DNA from: Fermentimonas sp. | Lineage (GTDB): Bacteria; Bacteroidota; Bacteroidia; Bacteroidales; Dysgonomonadaceae | Direction of reading: 5' to 3' | Assembly (NCBI GenBank): GCA_028683355.1 | Contig: JAQUIZ010000002.1 | Location: forward strand, 1 to 64,000 | DNA: 64,000 bases | In this document: piece by piece, positions 27,280 through 38,200 of the stretch | Position numbering within the stretch: position 1 is the stretch's first letter | How the letters are laid out: each line of letters opens with the position of its first letter | Notes under the pieces: generated by a model | Seen by the model: only the letters and a program-made list of their open reading frames with translations | Told to the model about the DNA's origin: nothing | Database searches by the model: none | Made by a program: the position numbers and the translations under genes

Positions 27280-28215
27280 CTATTTTTTGAGTGCCTGTTG
27301 TAAATAGATCTCTGCCTGATTTAACCTCTCTACCAGTATATCTCTTTCTCTTTTTTCAAATTTATTGAAAGGCTCCGACATGGTATCACTACATAATCCT
27401 TTAAGGCTCATTGCAGTTTTCAATCCTTTCAGATAGCTTGAACTGTATCTTCCAACGGTATAAATAGAATTGCTTATCAGCATCACAACCGGTTGTAATC
27501 TTTCTATTGTTTCAAAGTCACGTACTACTGCAGCTTTGTAAAGATTTACGTATAGTTCAGGAAATAGATTAGCACCACCGTTAACACCACCGTGACCACC
27601 CATTACAACTGTTTCTGCAGTCATCTCTTCCGGTCCTACGAATAATGTAAAAGGCTCGTTTTTAAATAAGAAAAGTAATTTTTGAAAATAAACGCCATTT
27701 GCAGAACTATCTTTTAATCCAATAATTTTTGGATTTTTCGCTAACTCAAGTACAGTATCGTATTCAATATTAATCTTCACATTAGAAGGCATATTATACA
27801 GATACAATGGGAGATCAATATTTGCTGCCAAAGATTTATAATATTGCAAAAGCTCTGCCTGTCCCGGAACATAATAATATGGAGGAGCAGCCACAACCGC
27901 ACTTGCCCCGCAACCGGCTGCAAAAGATGCTATTCCTGCACTCTCATCGACAGATGTATCTGTGATTCCTACTAAAACAGGCACTCTTGAACTAACTTTA
28001 TCGCAGGCAGCCTTAATAAGTTCTTTTCTTAATTTATAACTTAAGTTTTGAGCTTCACCTGTTGTTCCCAGCAGAAAGATTCCCGAAACCCCACCTGCAA
28101 TTACATGTTCAATAATATTATGTAATCCGGTAATATCTAGTGTATTACTTTCGGAAAGAGGTGTTACCAAAGGAACAATAATTCCTCTCATCGAAGTCGA
28201 AAGATTGTGTTGCAT
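27280..28215 (-). CDS. DHDPS/NAL-family class I aldolase or lyase
   Basis: A 311-residue TIM-barrel protein with family hallmarks: GTTGEAQNL near residue 50, Y140 in LYLYNMPSN, and the Schiff-base lysine K168 in IGLKDSS. Family members (dihydrodipicolinate synthase, N-acetylneuraminate lyase, 2-keto-3-deoxygluconate aldolase) condense or split pyruvate-containing substrates. Its place in a catabolic locus next to a sodium symporter and an amidohydrolase remnant argues for cleavage of a 2-keto-3-deoxy sugar acid rather than lysine synthesis. RG-II contains the keto-deoxy acids Kdo and Dha, so these are candidate substrates. No signal peptide, so it acts in the cytoplasm. Confidence 0.85.
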   Translation of the reverse strand: MQHNLSTSMRGIIVPLVTPLSESNTLDITGLHNIIEHVIAGGVSGIFLLGTTGEAQNLSYKLRKELIKAACDKVSSRVPVLVGITDTSVDESAGIASFAAGCGASAVVAAPPYYYVPGQAELLQYYKSLAANIDLPLYLYNMPSNVKINIEYDTVLELAKNPKIIGLKDSSANGVYFQKLLFLFKNEPFTLFVGPEEMTAETVVMGGHGGVNGGANLFPELYVNLYKAAVVRDFETIERLQPVVMLISNSIYTVGRYSSSYLKGLKTAMSLKGLCSDTMSEPFNKFEKRERDILVERLNQAEIYLQQALKK

Positions 28216-28286
28216 ATTATAATTCTCTGTTTAAATTTCCTATCTTGTATATATTAACTGAACTAAAATATTGTAATGTTTTTTTT

Positions 28287-28838
28287 CTATTCTGACATAT
28301 TCTTTATGTAAGGCAGTCTGACTAAATTATTAAATCCATAAAACGATTCGGCATTGGTACTTAAAAACATTTCTTTTTCTTCTTCAGACAGTTGATCAGA
28401 TTTAAGAACAAAATCGTACGACATTTTATATGTAATAGCCGTTATGGTTCTCGGATAATCAGATCCCCACATAAGTTTTTCGATACCTGCTATTGTTGCG
28501 GCATCTTTTATGGCTTTAACTGCACCATTGAACGGATAAAACTCATCATTGAACAACCAGGTAATACCACCCGACTCTATCATAACATTACTGTTGCGGG
28601 CAAGTTTTATCTGCTCTTCCCACCCGGGTCGTGTAACCATACCGAAATGACCAATAGCAATCTTTAAATCGGGATACTCTCTGATTATTTCTTTCATCTC
28701 TGATACCTGTGTTTCACCATCAGCCAAATCGATGGATAAAATAATCTGGTGCTTTTCCATCATTTCAAGATTCGCATAAGATTATCTGTAGTCAGATAAA
28801 CCCTTCTGTCGGGTGTCAAAAATCGATTTGTCCGAAAT
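28287..28838 (-). pseudogene. truncated amidohydrolase_2-type gene, N-terminal part lost or frameshifted
   Basis: The intact frame 28287-28763 gives 158 residues matching only the C-terminal part of the amidohydrolase-2/lactonase family: LKIAIGHFGMVTRPGW with a metal-ligand-type His, and LMWGSDYPRT with the expected late Asp. Full-length relatives are usually 260-350 residues. Upstream DNA (28764-28838) translates in the ATG frame to YANLEMMEKHQ preceded by a TAA stop, while another frame reads FLTPDRRVYLTTDNLMRILK before its stop, which looks like continuing family sequence shifted by one base. No room remains before the GH2 stop at 28839 for the metal-binding N-terminus. Probably inactive; a sequencing error would restore only a few residues. 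Confidence 0.65.
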
Positions 28839-31457
28839 TTATCTGTTTTGATGTTTCACACCAAAGTCGGTTTGCTGACGTTCAACCTCATCCAGTGCTC
28901 TTTTTATCTCCTCTTCACTCATTTGTTGTGTTGTAACCCCATCAATACGGCGGTTTGTGCTGCCCGAACTTTCACCTTCTTCCATATAGCTTAATTCGAA
29001 AGTTGATACAACACTCTCAATCTCTATTTCAGCTGGTGACGGGGCATGTGTTCCTTCGAACATTACACGTGCTGTAACCTTTATTTTTCCTGGAGTCTTA
29101 GTAGATCTTATTAATACAGGTGCAGACCCAAACTCAACGGCTCGGGGGTTAGCTCCTATTTGAGCATCGCCTATAATAACGCCCTCACCTTCAACTGAAA
29201 ACAGGATATTCTCTTTAGCCAGACGTCTTACATTACCATTATCATCAGTTACCTCAGCAACCACGGTTACAAAATCCGAACCGTCTGCCACTAGTGATGT
29301 ACCGTGATTATCAACGTACAAGCTCAACTTCGTGGATCTTCTGGATGGCATTTTTTTGGTACTAGCCACAACTTCCCCATTTATAATACCTTCGGCTACA
29401 AAACTAACAATTTCCCAGTTTTTCTGTATATATGTGTAATCACGCATTTCCCAGAAATCATATACATCTTTAAAAACTACAGGGGCATAAGGAATTCCTT
29501 TTTCAATATTTTCAACCTTTTGAATAAGAGTATCAGTTTCATAAGTAATGAGACGAACTGAGTCACAATTACTGAAAACCACTACATCTTTACCTGAAAA
29601 TGGTGATATTTCATGTGCGATAAACACCATAGGGCCTGTTTCAGAAACTGGATGTGTAATATTGGGATTAACCTGACTCTTAAACATCTGAAATGCATAT
29701 TTTGGTTGACGGAATGCATCGAACATTCCTCCCCAGTATGGATCTGGGTGATATCCTCGCTGATGATCGAAAGGATGCCAGTGAGCACCACCAACGAACT
29801 GGCCAGATGTATTAAACATATCTCCGTAAGATTCGGCAAGTGAGAGAGCTTGAACCAACTGTGGATTCTCACCCCAGCTTCTGGAAGCGCGGTTATTGTT
29901 GTTATGGGCATACCAGTCATCTACATTCTCACCAAACTCTCGGGTAAAAATACTCTGTTCAGCCTTACCTTCATCAGTAGGCCAGCCGTACACCAAACCA
30001 TAGTTATCAGCTATTCCCTCTGAATGAAGATCTCCTGCTGCAACAGGTGCACCGGGATATGGAAATTCCTCTTTTGTAATTCTTAGAGCCTCAAGTGAAA
30101 AGTCCAATGGAAAACGAGTCTCATTAAGGATTGGTTCCCAAGCAATTACTGATGGGTGATTTCTATCACGGCGTATCATTTGCCTGTTATTTTCCTGCGC
30201 TAAAAGTCCAAATTTTGGATCTTTGTTCCAGTATTGCCAACCTGGCGTAGCAACAATTACAAACATGCCCAGCTCATCACAAGCATCCATAAATGAAGGA
30301 TCCTGAGGGTAGTGAGCTGCACGGATAATTTCACATCCTGCATCACGAAGTTTTTTGGCATCACGCCAATGTTGTGAGTTTGGGACTGCATTGCCTACAT
30401 AGGCAAAATCCTGATGTCTGTTGGCACCAACAAGTTGGCCATAGGGCTTACCGTTTAAATAAAAACCATCTTTTCCTCTAAATTCAGCTAAACGTATCCC
30501 GATACGTGTTGTACCTCCATCAAGAGGTTTGCTTCCATCCATCACTCTTGAGTTTATTCTGTAGAGATAAGGATTGCGAGGTGACCAAAGATTAGGATTG
30601 CTAATAGTAATTTTTTGTTTGACAGCCTTACTTTCTCCTGAAGCAAGTCTAACATTACTCCTCACACTTTTGATAACTTTTCCTGATGAATCGCAAAGCT
30701 CTGTAAGCAGAGTAATCCTCTTACTGCTATTATCAGAATTTTTAATATCGGTATCTATAAAAATATCTGCACGAGAATCGCTTATATTATCGAAATGTAC
30801 AAACAGACCACCTCCTGCTGTTTTATTAGCTTCAATAGGATCAGTTATAGCAACTTTGGATTTGGCTATCATCCAGACATCTCTGTAAATTCCTCCATGA
30901 TATGCAAAATCCAGAGTATACTGAGGTTTCCCCGGAGGGAAACTCTTATCATCACTATTATCCGCATAAACAGCTACTAGACAAGTATCACCAGCGTTAA
31001 CACCTTCATCGGTAAGTGATACACTAAAAGGCAGATATCCACCTAAATGTTCTTTTACCTTTTTACCGTTAATATAAACCGCTGATTTACCCATAACAGC
31101 TTCAAAATAGAGTGAAATATCTCTGTCTGACAGGGAACTATCTATAATAAAGTGTTTTCTGTACCATATCGGACCTTGATAATTTCGTCCGCCACTTGCT
31201 TCTGCAGGTACAAGTTCAGCAGTATGAGGAATAGAAACAATCTCCCAATCCGAATCATTTAAACCTACAGTTTCACCGTTTTCAATATTTCCTTTGTAAA
31301 AACGCCATCCAGGATTAAAATTGTATTGAGTCCTTCCACTTTCATTAAGTTCAAAAAAACCTGCAACGGACACTTCAGGATTATTTGCCTGAACTTTTAT
31401 TTGAACTGATATTAAAAACGCAAGTATATAAAATATCGTTAATCTTCTTTTCATCAT
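28839..31457 (-). CDS. secreted glycoside hydrolase family 2 enzyme
   Basis: An 872-residue protein with a signal peptide (about 1-24). Order: jelly-roll sugar-binding domain (about 45-210, with VYINGKKVKEHLGGYLPF), immunoglobulin-like domain (to about 320), TIM barrel (about 325-610) with acid/base E446 in WEPILNETRFP and nucleophile E507 in TREFGE, then C-terminal Ig-like domains (about 620-830, VVASTKKMPSRRSTKLSLYVD). GH2 enzymes remove terminal beta-galactose, glucuronate, mannose or related sugars with retention. The motif around the acid/base differs from classic LacZ, so the sugar cannot be named. It is one base away from the DUF5703-type gene and probably cotranslated with it. Confidence 0.88.
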   Translation of the reverse strand: MMKRRLTIFYILAFLISVQIKVQANNPEVSVAGFFELNESGRTQYNFNPGWRFYKGNIENGETVGLNDSDWEIVSIPHTAELVPAEASGGRNYQGPIWYRKHFIIDSSLSDRDISLYFEAVMGKSAVYINGKKVKEHLGGYLPFSVSLTDEGVNAGDTCLVAVYADNSDDKSFPPGKPQYTLDFAYHGGIYRDVWMIAKSKVAITDPIEANKTAGGGLFVHFDNISDSRADIFIDTDIKNSDNSSKRITLLTELCDSSGKVIKSVRSNVRLASGESKAVKQKITISNPNLWSPRNPYLYRINSRVMDGSKPLDGGTTRIGIRLAEFRGKDGFYLNGKPYGQLVGANRHQDFAYVGNAVPNSQHWRDAKKLRDAGCEIIRAAHYPQDPSFMDACDELGMFVIVATPGWQYWNKDPKFGLLAQENNRQMIRRDRNHPSVIAWEPILNETRFPLDFSLEALRITKEEFPYPGAPVAAGDLHSEGIADNYGLVYGWPTDEGKAEQSIFTREFGENVDDWYAHNNNNRASRSWGENPQLVQALSLAESYGDMFNTSGQFVGGAHWHPFDHQRGYHPDPYWGGMFDAFRQPKYAFQMFKSQVNPNITHPVSETGPMVFIAHEISPFSGKDVVVFSNCDSVRLITYETDTLIQKVENIEKGIPYAPVVFKDVYDFWEMRDYTYIQKNWEIVSFVAEGIINGEVVASTKKMPSRRSTKLSLYVDNHGTSLVADGSDFVTVVAEVTDDNGNVRRLAKENILFSVEGEGVIIGDAQIGANPRAVEFGSAPVLIRSTKTPGKIKVTARVMFEGTHAPSPAEIEIESVVSTFELSYMEEGESSGSTNRRIDGVTTQQMSEEEIKRALDEVERQQTDFGVKHQNR

Positions 31458-33782
31458 TTATTTATTAATCATATTTACAATTTCTTTTTCTCTATGAGAT
31501 GGGGAAACATTCAGACTTTCAAGCTTACCGTTCACCAGTTCAGCTTCCACAGTTGTGTTTCCAGAAAGATGTAATTTAAAATGTACATCCCATTCTGATG
31601 GCCAGGCAGGAAATAGATATATTTTATCTTCCGTTTCTTGTAAAAGCATTTCCTGAAGTCCGATCATACCGCTACCACCCCAATTATGATCAGGTGTCCA
31701 GTCGAATCCTGGTCCCCAGAATGTTGGAAAACGATGTGACCCATTGCCCATCTTCAACAGTGTCAGACGCTTTGCCTCCTCTGTTAAACCGAGACATGCA
31801 GCGAAAATATTATCTTGCTTCCATCCTATATGACTTCTGAATTTAAGCATATCCGGATCATATTTGTATGTGTTTAAAGCTATATCAATATCTTTTCGCC
31901 CTACTCCATATAACCGCCATGGAAAAATAGGATAAAGCTGTGGAGCTTCCACATTATTTACTCTCTCCCACAGTTTAGCCGGTGCTATCATCTCCTTGCT
32001 ATCTAATTCCCTAATTGTAAGAGGAGGAATGCGTGACAGCATTTCTTCCCATTTTTTCTTATCTTCATTGTGATCTTTATAAGATATCAGTTTTTCCAGT
32101 ACTACCCTTAAAGCTGAAATGGTAGAAGTAGCATTATATGCCATTTTATAAGTTTCGCAAGCGGTACCGGGATAAATCACCAAATGCCCATTTTCATCAA
32201 GAGACTTAGCACCCCTCATTTTTGCCAAATAAGTGTAGTGTTCATCAAAGAAAGTAAGACTACTTTCGATAAGTGGAATATATTTTTCAATATTTTCTTT
32301 ATTGTAATCGTGAACTTCCAGAATCATCAGACAAAATTCCAAAACCGTATCCCACTGATACTCTAACCAGGCGTTATATTCTATTCCTTTATCAAAATAA
32401 TCCGGTCTTTTCCAACCATATTCACTTGGGTTTGGAAGTCCGAAGTTCTCCATTTGTTCAGTAAAACAAGCACCTTGATGACCCCAATATACCTTAGATC
32501 TTAGTTCTGCATTCTTAAGTAGTTGAAGATAATAATTGAACTGAGAGTACATCATATCAAAGTCGCCATTTTTAAGCATAGGAAAATACACCAGACGCTG
32601 GTTCTGTGCAGTGAACGTTCCACCGCCCCATTTTCTGTAGTCAGGAGTAAAAGCTTGAGTTGAATCCACTCCGGAGGGATCAAATGTAAACAGACCACCA
32701 TTAAATTTAGTGGGATAACTACCATAAGCATTACATCCAAGCATATAACGGAAAAGTTGATAATTTCTTCCAATCTCCCACGATTCCGATCCTACTTTAT
32801 TGTTGTCAATAATGATATGACTTCTTTTCCAGAAACTATTCCACCATTTTTGTGTTTCCAGTTTTGCTGACGAGCGGTAAGCTCCCTTTGATAATTCTTT
32901 TAGATTGTATTTCCACTTATCCGTTCTCTCCGACTGTTCAGTATTAAGGGCAATATAAATACGATGTTTATATGCAGGCTTTTTACTTTTTAACGACCAA
33001 TATTTGTAATCTGTATCTGCATAAGTGTCTGTACCTGTATGGCTGTACTTGAGGTTATTTCCCCACACTATACCTCCTGAAATAAGGTCCTTAAGAGGGT
33101 TGTAAAGCTGATCCTTCACAATATCCATACCCTGCTGTTCAACTGTAACATCAAAAACGGTGTTCAAGTTGTTTTTGTGGTAAAATAGGACTGCATCATT
33201 TTCAATCTCTACAACATCTTTATCGGTAAATAAACCTTTTGGTAAAGCCCATTTATAAGAGTTCTGATTTCCTTCGCCCTTCCTCACTAACCTCTCTTTA
33301 TAACGCCAGTTTTCATAAAACACCTCAGTTTCAATCTTTCTGGGACTCTCTATCTCCAGATGAATTATCGGATTAAAAACATCAACCCAAATATGTATTT
33401 TGGTATCTCCACCAGAAATCTCGATATTTCCCTCCTTTAGTTTAAGTTCTTGTCTGAAATTATCCTCAGTAAAAGGGTTTGGCGTTAATCTCAGTCTGAC
33501 ACGACCAGATTTAAGCAACATATTATTTTCATCAAACGAACCGCTGCGAGAAATATAAAAAAGTATTTCATCATTCTCAGTCCAAACGTTCAATCCAATA
33601 TCTCCACCGCCGCATGGCATCGACTCATCAGATCCCGTACTTTGGCTATCCCACATGGGATTATACATGTTGACACCTAAATTATCGTAACGATAATCAT
33701 TATTGCTTTTCACCGATGAAGATGAAAGACTAAACAAAGCAACAAATAAAATAAAACCAATATATAACAGTTTCCTATTCAT
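31458..33782 (-). CDS. secreted DUF5703-type glycosidase-like protein (alpha/alpha barrel)
   Basis: The frame opens at 33845, but the first 21 codons overlap the preceding esterase; the ATG at 33782 (MNRKLLYIGFILFVALFSL) gives a signal peptide and sits one base after that gene's stop. The 774-residue product has an N-terminal beta-sandwich (about 30-290) with WDSQSTGSDESMPCGGGDIGLN-like features (seen as DESMPCGGGDIGLNVW), then a predicted helical toroid (about 330-690) with FRYMLGCNAYG, YWGHQGACFTEQMENFG and LEYQWDTVLEF. The layout resembles clan GH-L enzymes such as GH95 and GH65, and I associate the N-terminus with DUF5703 from memory. Candidate acids include the E in FTEQMENF. Substrate unknown. 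Confidence 0.7.
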   Translation of the reverse strand: MNRKLLYIGFILFVALFSLSSSSVKSNNDYRYDNLGVNMYNPMWDSQSTGSDESMPCGGGDIGLNVWTENDEILFYISRSGSFDENNMLLKSGRVRLRLTPNPFTEDNFRQELKLKEGNIEISGGDTKIHIWVDVFNPIIHLEIESPRKIETEVFYENWRYKERLVRKGEGNQNSYKWALPKGLFTDKDVVEIENDAVLFYHKNNLNTVFDVTVEQQGMDIVKDQLYNPLKDLISGGIVWGNNLKYSHTGTDTYADTDYKYWSLKSKKPAYKHRIYIALNTEQSERTDKWKYNLKELSKGAYRSSAKLETQKWWNSFWKRSHIIIDNNKVGSESWEIGRNYQLFRYMLGCNAYGSYPTKFNGGLFTFDPSGVDSTQAFTPDYRKWGGGTFTAQNQRLVYFPMLKNGDFDMMYSQFNYYLQLLKNAELRSKVYWGHQGACFTEQMENFGLPNPSEYGWKRPDYFDKGIEYNAWLEYQWDTVLEFCLMILEVHDYNKENIEKYIPLIESSLTFFDEHYTYLAKMRGAKSLDENGHLVIYPGTACETYKMAYNATSTISALRVVLEKLISYKDHNEDKKKWEEMLSRIPPLTIRELDSKEMIAPAKLWERVNNVEAPQLYPIFPWRLYGVGRKDIDIALNTYKYDPDMLKFRSHIGWKQDNIFAACLGLTEEAKRLTLLKMGNGSHRFPTFWGPGFDWTPDHNWGGSGMIGLQEMLLQETEDKIYLFPAWPSEWDVHFKLHLSGNTTVEAELVNGKLESLNVSPSHREKEIVNMINK

Positions 33783-33783
33783 T

Positions 33784-35211
33784 TTACCAATTATCAGTTC
33801 TGAATGAAGAGACAGGAAGACCCTCTGTTCCATAAAGATCTCCATCTACATAGTTTTCAAAAGCATAGCGTACGGCTACCGGAAATTTAACTGCTTCAGA
33901 TTTAACATGAACTTTACTCCTGCTTATCCATGCCTCAGCCGGATAAAACACCCTGTCTTCACCTGCAACGGTGAAATTATTTAGTTCACCTTCACGTGCC
34001 GTGAGCCACATTTCGGCTCTATCGAAACTTAGAATACAAGTATCGCCTTGAACTGACATTTCCTTGTAAACAGGCGAATCCGCAGTAATCCCTTCAAAAT
34101 TATATGTTTTAGCCAACGCATGCAACGCAAGACGTTCTCCGGCTACTCTTTTTTTCACGGGATGAATCCCATTCTCCATACCTGCATCCATAAGTACTGC
34201 CATACCAGAATTCTCAATCTCCTTTTCAGCTTTTAGTTGAGCTTCACGCAAATAAGCAGAGTTTATGGTTTCTTCACCTTCAGGGGTAATCAGTCCATAC
34301 TCATAAGGTGCTATCTGACAATAATAAAACGGAAAAATACCTTGGTTCCATTTTGTCCGCCATCCATCTACCATTGTTTTAAACAGTTTTGTATAAGTTT
34401 CGTGGCGATCATAATTAGACTCTCCCTGATACCAGATTACACCTCTTATGCCATATTCAGCTAAAGGGGCTATCATTGCATTATATAGAGTTGTTGGCGT
34501 TCTGTTTTTCTCTCTAATATCACTTTCATCTTTAGGTATTTCAACCTCAGGAAAAGAAGTCAGCATCTCACTGTTCATCCATGATTCAATCCATGAGCCA
34601 CCCCAACTTGAATTTATAAGACCTACCGGAACATTCAGCATCTCCTGCAACAATTTTCCGAAATAGTAACCTGTAGCACTGAATTCCTTAACTGACACAG
34701 GTTTTGCAGCTTGCCATTCACCGCTTACATCTTCTTGTGATTCAATTGTGGAATTTCTTTTAACTGTAAACAGTCTAAGATTGGGATTAGCAGATTTTAA
34801 AATCTCCATATTTGAATCCTCAACAGGCTGATTCTTGAAGCCTTTCATAGGCATTTCCATATTAGACTGACCAGAACAGAGCCACACCTCTCCTATTAGA
34901 ATATCATTGAGTGTAGTCATGCTACCATCTATCTCAAAAGTAATAGAATAGGGACCGCCAGCCTTAGGGGTTGTTACGCTTAACTTCCAATTGCCTTTTT
35001 CGTCAGAAAGTGTCAGATACTTTTTACTGTCCCAAGAGGTGACTACTTTTATTTCACTATTTTTAGTTGATTTTCCCCATAACGGAGCACTGGAGCGTTG
35101 CTGAAGCACCATGCCATTCGAGATAAAAGCGGGAAAACTAATTTCCGCACAGTTCAATAACTGTGCGGAAATTAAAAAGCAAAACAATACAAAAAATAAA
35201 GTTCTGTTCAT
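33784..35211 (-). CDS. SASA-type (sialate O-acetylesterase family) carbohydrate esterase
   Basis: A 475-residue protein with a signal peptide (about 1-21). SGNH-like catalytic serine S116 lies in CSGQSNMEM, followed by GLINSSWGGSWIESW and GVIWYQGESN, both family signatures; the catalytic His is H350 in NGIHPVKKR. Many relatives have Asp two residues before that His (DIHP), here Gly, so another acid such as D342 may serve or activity may be altered. In pectin loci these esterases remove acetyl groups from galacturonate, rhamnose or methylfucose residues ahead of glycosidases. It is 7 bp from GH106 upstream and coupled (TAA-A-ATG) to the next gene. Confidence 0.85.
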   Translation of the reverse strand: MNRTLFFVLFCFLISAQLLNCAEISFPAFISNGMVLQQRSSAPLWGKSTKNSEIKVVTSWDSKKYLTLSDEKGNWKLSVTTPKAGGPYSITFEIDGSMTTLNDILIGEVWLCSGQSNMEMPMKGFKNQPVEDSNMEILKSANPNLRLFTVKRNSTIESQEDVSGEWQAAKPVSVKEFSATGYYFGKLLQEMLNVPVGLINSSWGGSWIESWMNSEMLTSFPEVEIPKDESDIREKNRTPTTLYNAMIAPLAEYGIRGVIWYQGESNYDRHETYTKLFKTMVDGWRTKWNQGIFPFYYCQIAPYEYGLITPEGEETINSAYLREAQLKAEKEIENSGMAVLMDAGMENGIHPVKKRVAGERLALHALAKTYNFEGITADSPVYKEMSVQGDTCILSFDRAEMWLTAREGELNNFTVAGEDRVFYPAEAWISRSKVHVKSEAVKFPVAVRYAFENYVDGDLYGTEGLPVSSFRTDNW

Positions 35212-35218
35212 TTTTTAT

Positions 35219-38200
35219 TTATTTATATGATGTAATAAGTGTTAAAGGTCCGAGTAAACCGGATGACTGTAAAGGCTGATTTGATATCCAATAGGTAGCA
35301 TTCGTCCATATATCATCATCTTTAATCTCGCCTTCGTGAACTCCTTTTATCCTATTTGCCCATCCGTTAACTACTCTTATGTCAAGCTTATTATCTCCTA
35401 TTTTCAATGCTTTTGTTATATTTACTCTATCAGGAGAAGTCCAAGCTGTACCGCAATATATATCATTCACATAAACATCCGCCAAATCAGGTAAGATACC
35501 TAAATCTAAATATATATTTTTATTATCAGATTTAATATCAACTTGAAAACTTGTACTGTACAAAGCGGTTCCCGAATAGTAACGTATTTTTTTATTAGCC
35601 TCTTTGCTCCAATCGAACAACTCTTCCCTAGTGATTTGAAGTGTAGAATCTCGTTCAAAGTCAATTTTCCACTCCTTTGTAATTAAATTGGCCTGCTCAT
35701 TGATAACACTACTCTCTGCAAATCTTATTGAAGAATTACTTTCAGAAGTTGATTTATCTGAATTCTCGGATACAGGATTTTTAAAAACAACAAAGAAAGA
35801 TTGATAGGGGTATAAATCTAAATTGATAATTGTCCTTTTATCCTTAGCTTTCCATTTTTCTACATTCATTATTTCACCAGTTACCGGATCCCATAGCTCA
35901 GGCTGCTTGCCGGTACTTCTAAAAGAGATATCCAGATTACGGTTCTCCTCTTTCTGATTAGAAATAAAATAGATATCTACACCATCGCCTGAGCGGTGTG
36001 TCCATGCAACATCTTCTTCACCTTTCAGATCGAGATCCTTTTCCAGGTTAAACTGGCTGAAATCATGTTTGTTGTAAGGCAATAAGTACTCATCGGAAAC
36101 TGACCATATATGATCGATTATTTCCTTTAGTTTTTGTTCAGTTTTACTCCTGCCAGATTTAAAATCATTAATACCATTAAATCCGGGTGTATATAAGGGC
36201 CTATCACCTAATAAAACTGTTACTCCTTTAGCCTGAATCTCTTTTATTTTCTCTGCCACCTCAATACTCATATACTCACCATGAGGTGATAATGGATAAG
36301 GCTTTGGCAAAATCAGTACAGAATATTCCATACCTCCGGCTGTAACAAGCTTTCCATTCCTTACTTGTGAATGATTTAACAATATATCCCTGTTAAACGA
36401 ATCATACTTATAACCTTTAAGTGCATCAATCCATTCTCCTGCATCAGTAATGCCAGCCGAGTGAGTTACTCCTATCGGTTCAACTCTCAGCGGTTGTTCT
36501 TCATTAGCAATGCGCACTTTTTCTGTATTAACTTTCTCCTCACCGAAGATTCCGGGTAGCGAACTAACAAGCCTCTCAGGAAGTATTGATCTACGTGGAG
36601 TCTCTTCGCCGGTAAATACAGCAATATCAACTACAGGTTTACCAAATTGAAGCATAGTTTGGCTTCGTTTAATATACTCAATCCAGGCTTTACTCTGATC
36701 CCACCATGTCTGATCACGCTGAAAATAAAGTCCTATGCCATCTAATGTAACTCCCGGAAATTTATCAATATAGGGATTATGTACATATACATGATGAAAT
36801 ATCTTATTTAGTCCCAGCGCATAATTCCTGTCTAACAAGGGTTTAATCATTCTCGGGTTTTCGTTCCACATGGTACGGAGCTGAGTGAATCCTTCGCCTT
36901 GAATAATGTTTTTCCCATATATATGTCCACCCGAAATGGCATCCATCATATCGTTAAACTTATCATGTGTAGGACTCTTCAGCCAGAACTCTCCCATAGG
37001 CCTGTCAACTTTACTATAATGCATCATCCCGTCGCTAACCATAGTCGGAGATACACATTCGGCAGAAAGTTCACAATCATAATCATTCGCAAAATCAGAT
37101 AGTGTAGTATAAAACACATCTACTACAAGTTCGGCAATTGTCTGACGAATATCATGCAGGATAGCTTCTGTCATTTCTGCGCTACCTACCGGAGTTCCGG
37201 TATAAACAAGCATATAAGGAGATAGATCGTAGCCCCTGCGCTTCTTAAATTCAGAAAGAAAATTTGCTGACCAGTTTTGACTGCCACACTCCCAGCTGTC
37301 TACGTGCATATACTTAAGAACTCTGCGCGAAAGTACCGGGTCGGTTTTTTCAAAAGCAGCACCAAACCAATTATTAAGCTGAGTTTTTACAGCTTCAGGA
37401 CTAAACTTATCACACTCCAGACCTTTTCCACCACCGGCTGTTGCATTCATATGACCTGTAGATGTATGACCCATTCTAACAATTTTCCATTTTCCTTCAG
37501 GTAGTTCTGTATTAAGCATGTTATTGTTCAACGAAGAAGATGGTATCGTTATTATATCGCCTTCAGCTATACAGTCATCCACAGGAATTTCTTCACTTGA
37601 GTTTTTTTTGCCTACACGCCATACAGAAGCGTTTTTTCCTTCAAACTGATCTATTCTTGGTTCTCCTGAAAGGAAAATATTATCAATCTTAAGATTAGGT
37701 CTCCATTTCGCAGCATCCAGATCTTCGGCACCAGGTTCTGTTCCAGCAGGATCCCAGTAAAACCTGAAATATCTTGCTTCAGTTGCAGGGATAGAATATG
37801 TGAAATTCTCATCGCCATTTTGCCAACCCTGACGTGGAGGAACAAGGTGTTTTATCACACGAAAATTTATGCCATCATCGCTTGCAAAGACAGACATGCG
37901 CTGAGCTTGAAAATTATTACCACCAGGTACTATATGAATTGATCTGCTTGTGAAAGGTTGGTCAAACTCATACTGTATCCAGCATGGCTCTGAGCTTCTG
38001 AATGTTCCGGAACCATCTTTATTAATAAGATAGTCAGGTGTGACATCTTCTGTATTGGAAGTTACTTTCGGAAGAATTTCGTCAGTAGTGAGATAATTCT
38101 TAAAAGGGACTGCGAAAAGTGCAATATCTTTGTAAAAGCCCTCATAACTTTTAGGTTGAGACAAAAGGAGATTGTTTAATTTTCCTCCATCAACTATCGT

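Noticed and set aside
28287..28763. Short amidohydrolase as an intact gene
   Set aside because: It lacks the N-terminal metal-binding half and upstream remnants show stops and a shifted frame, so it is listed as a pseudogene.
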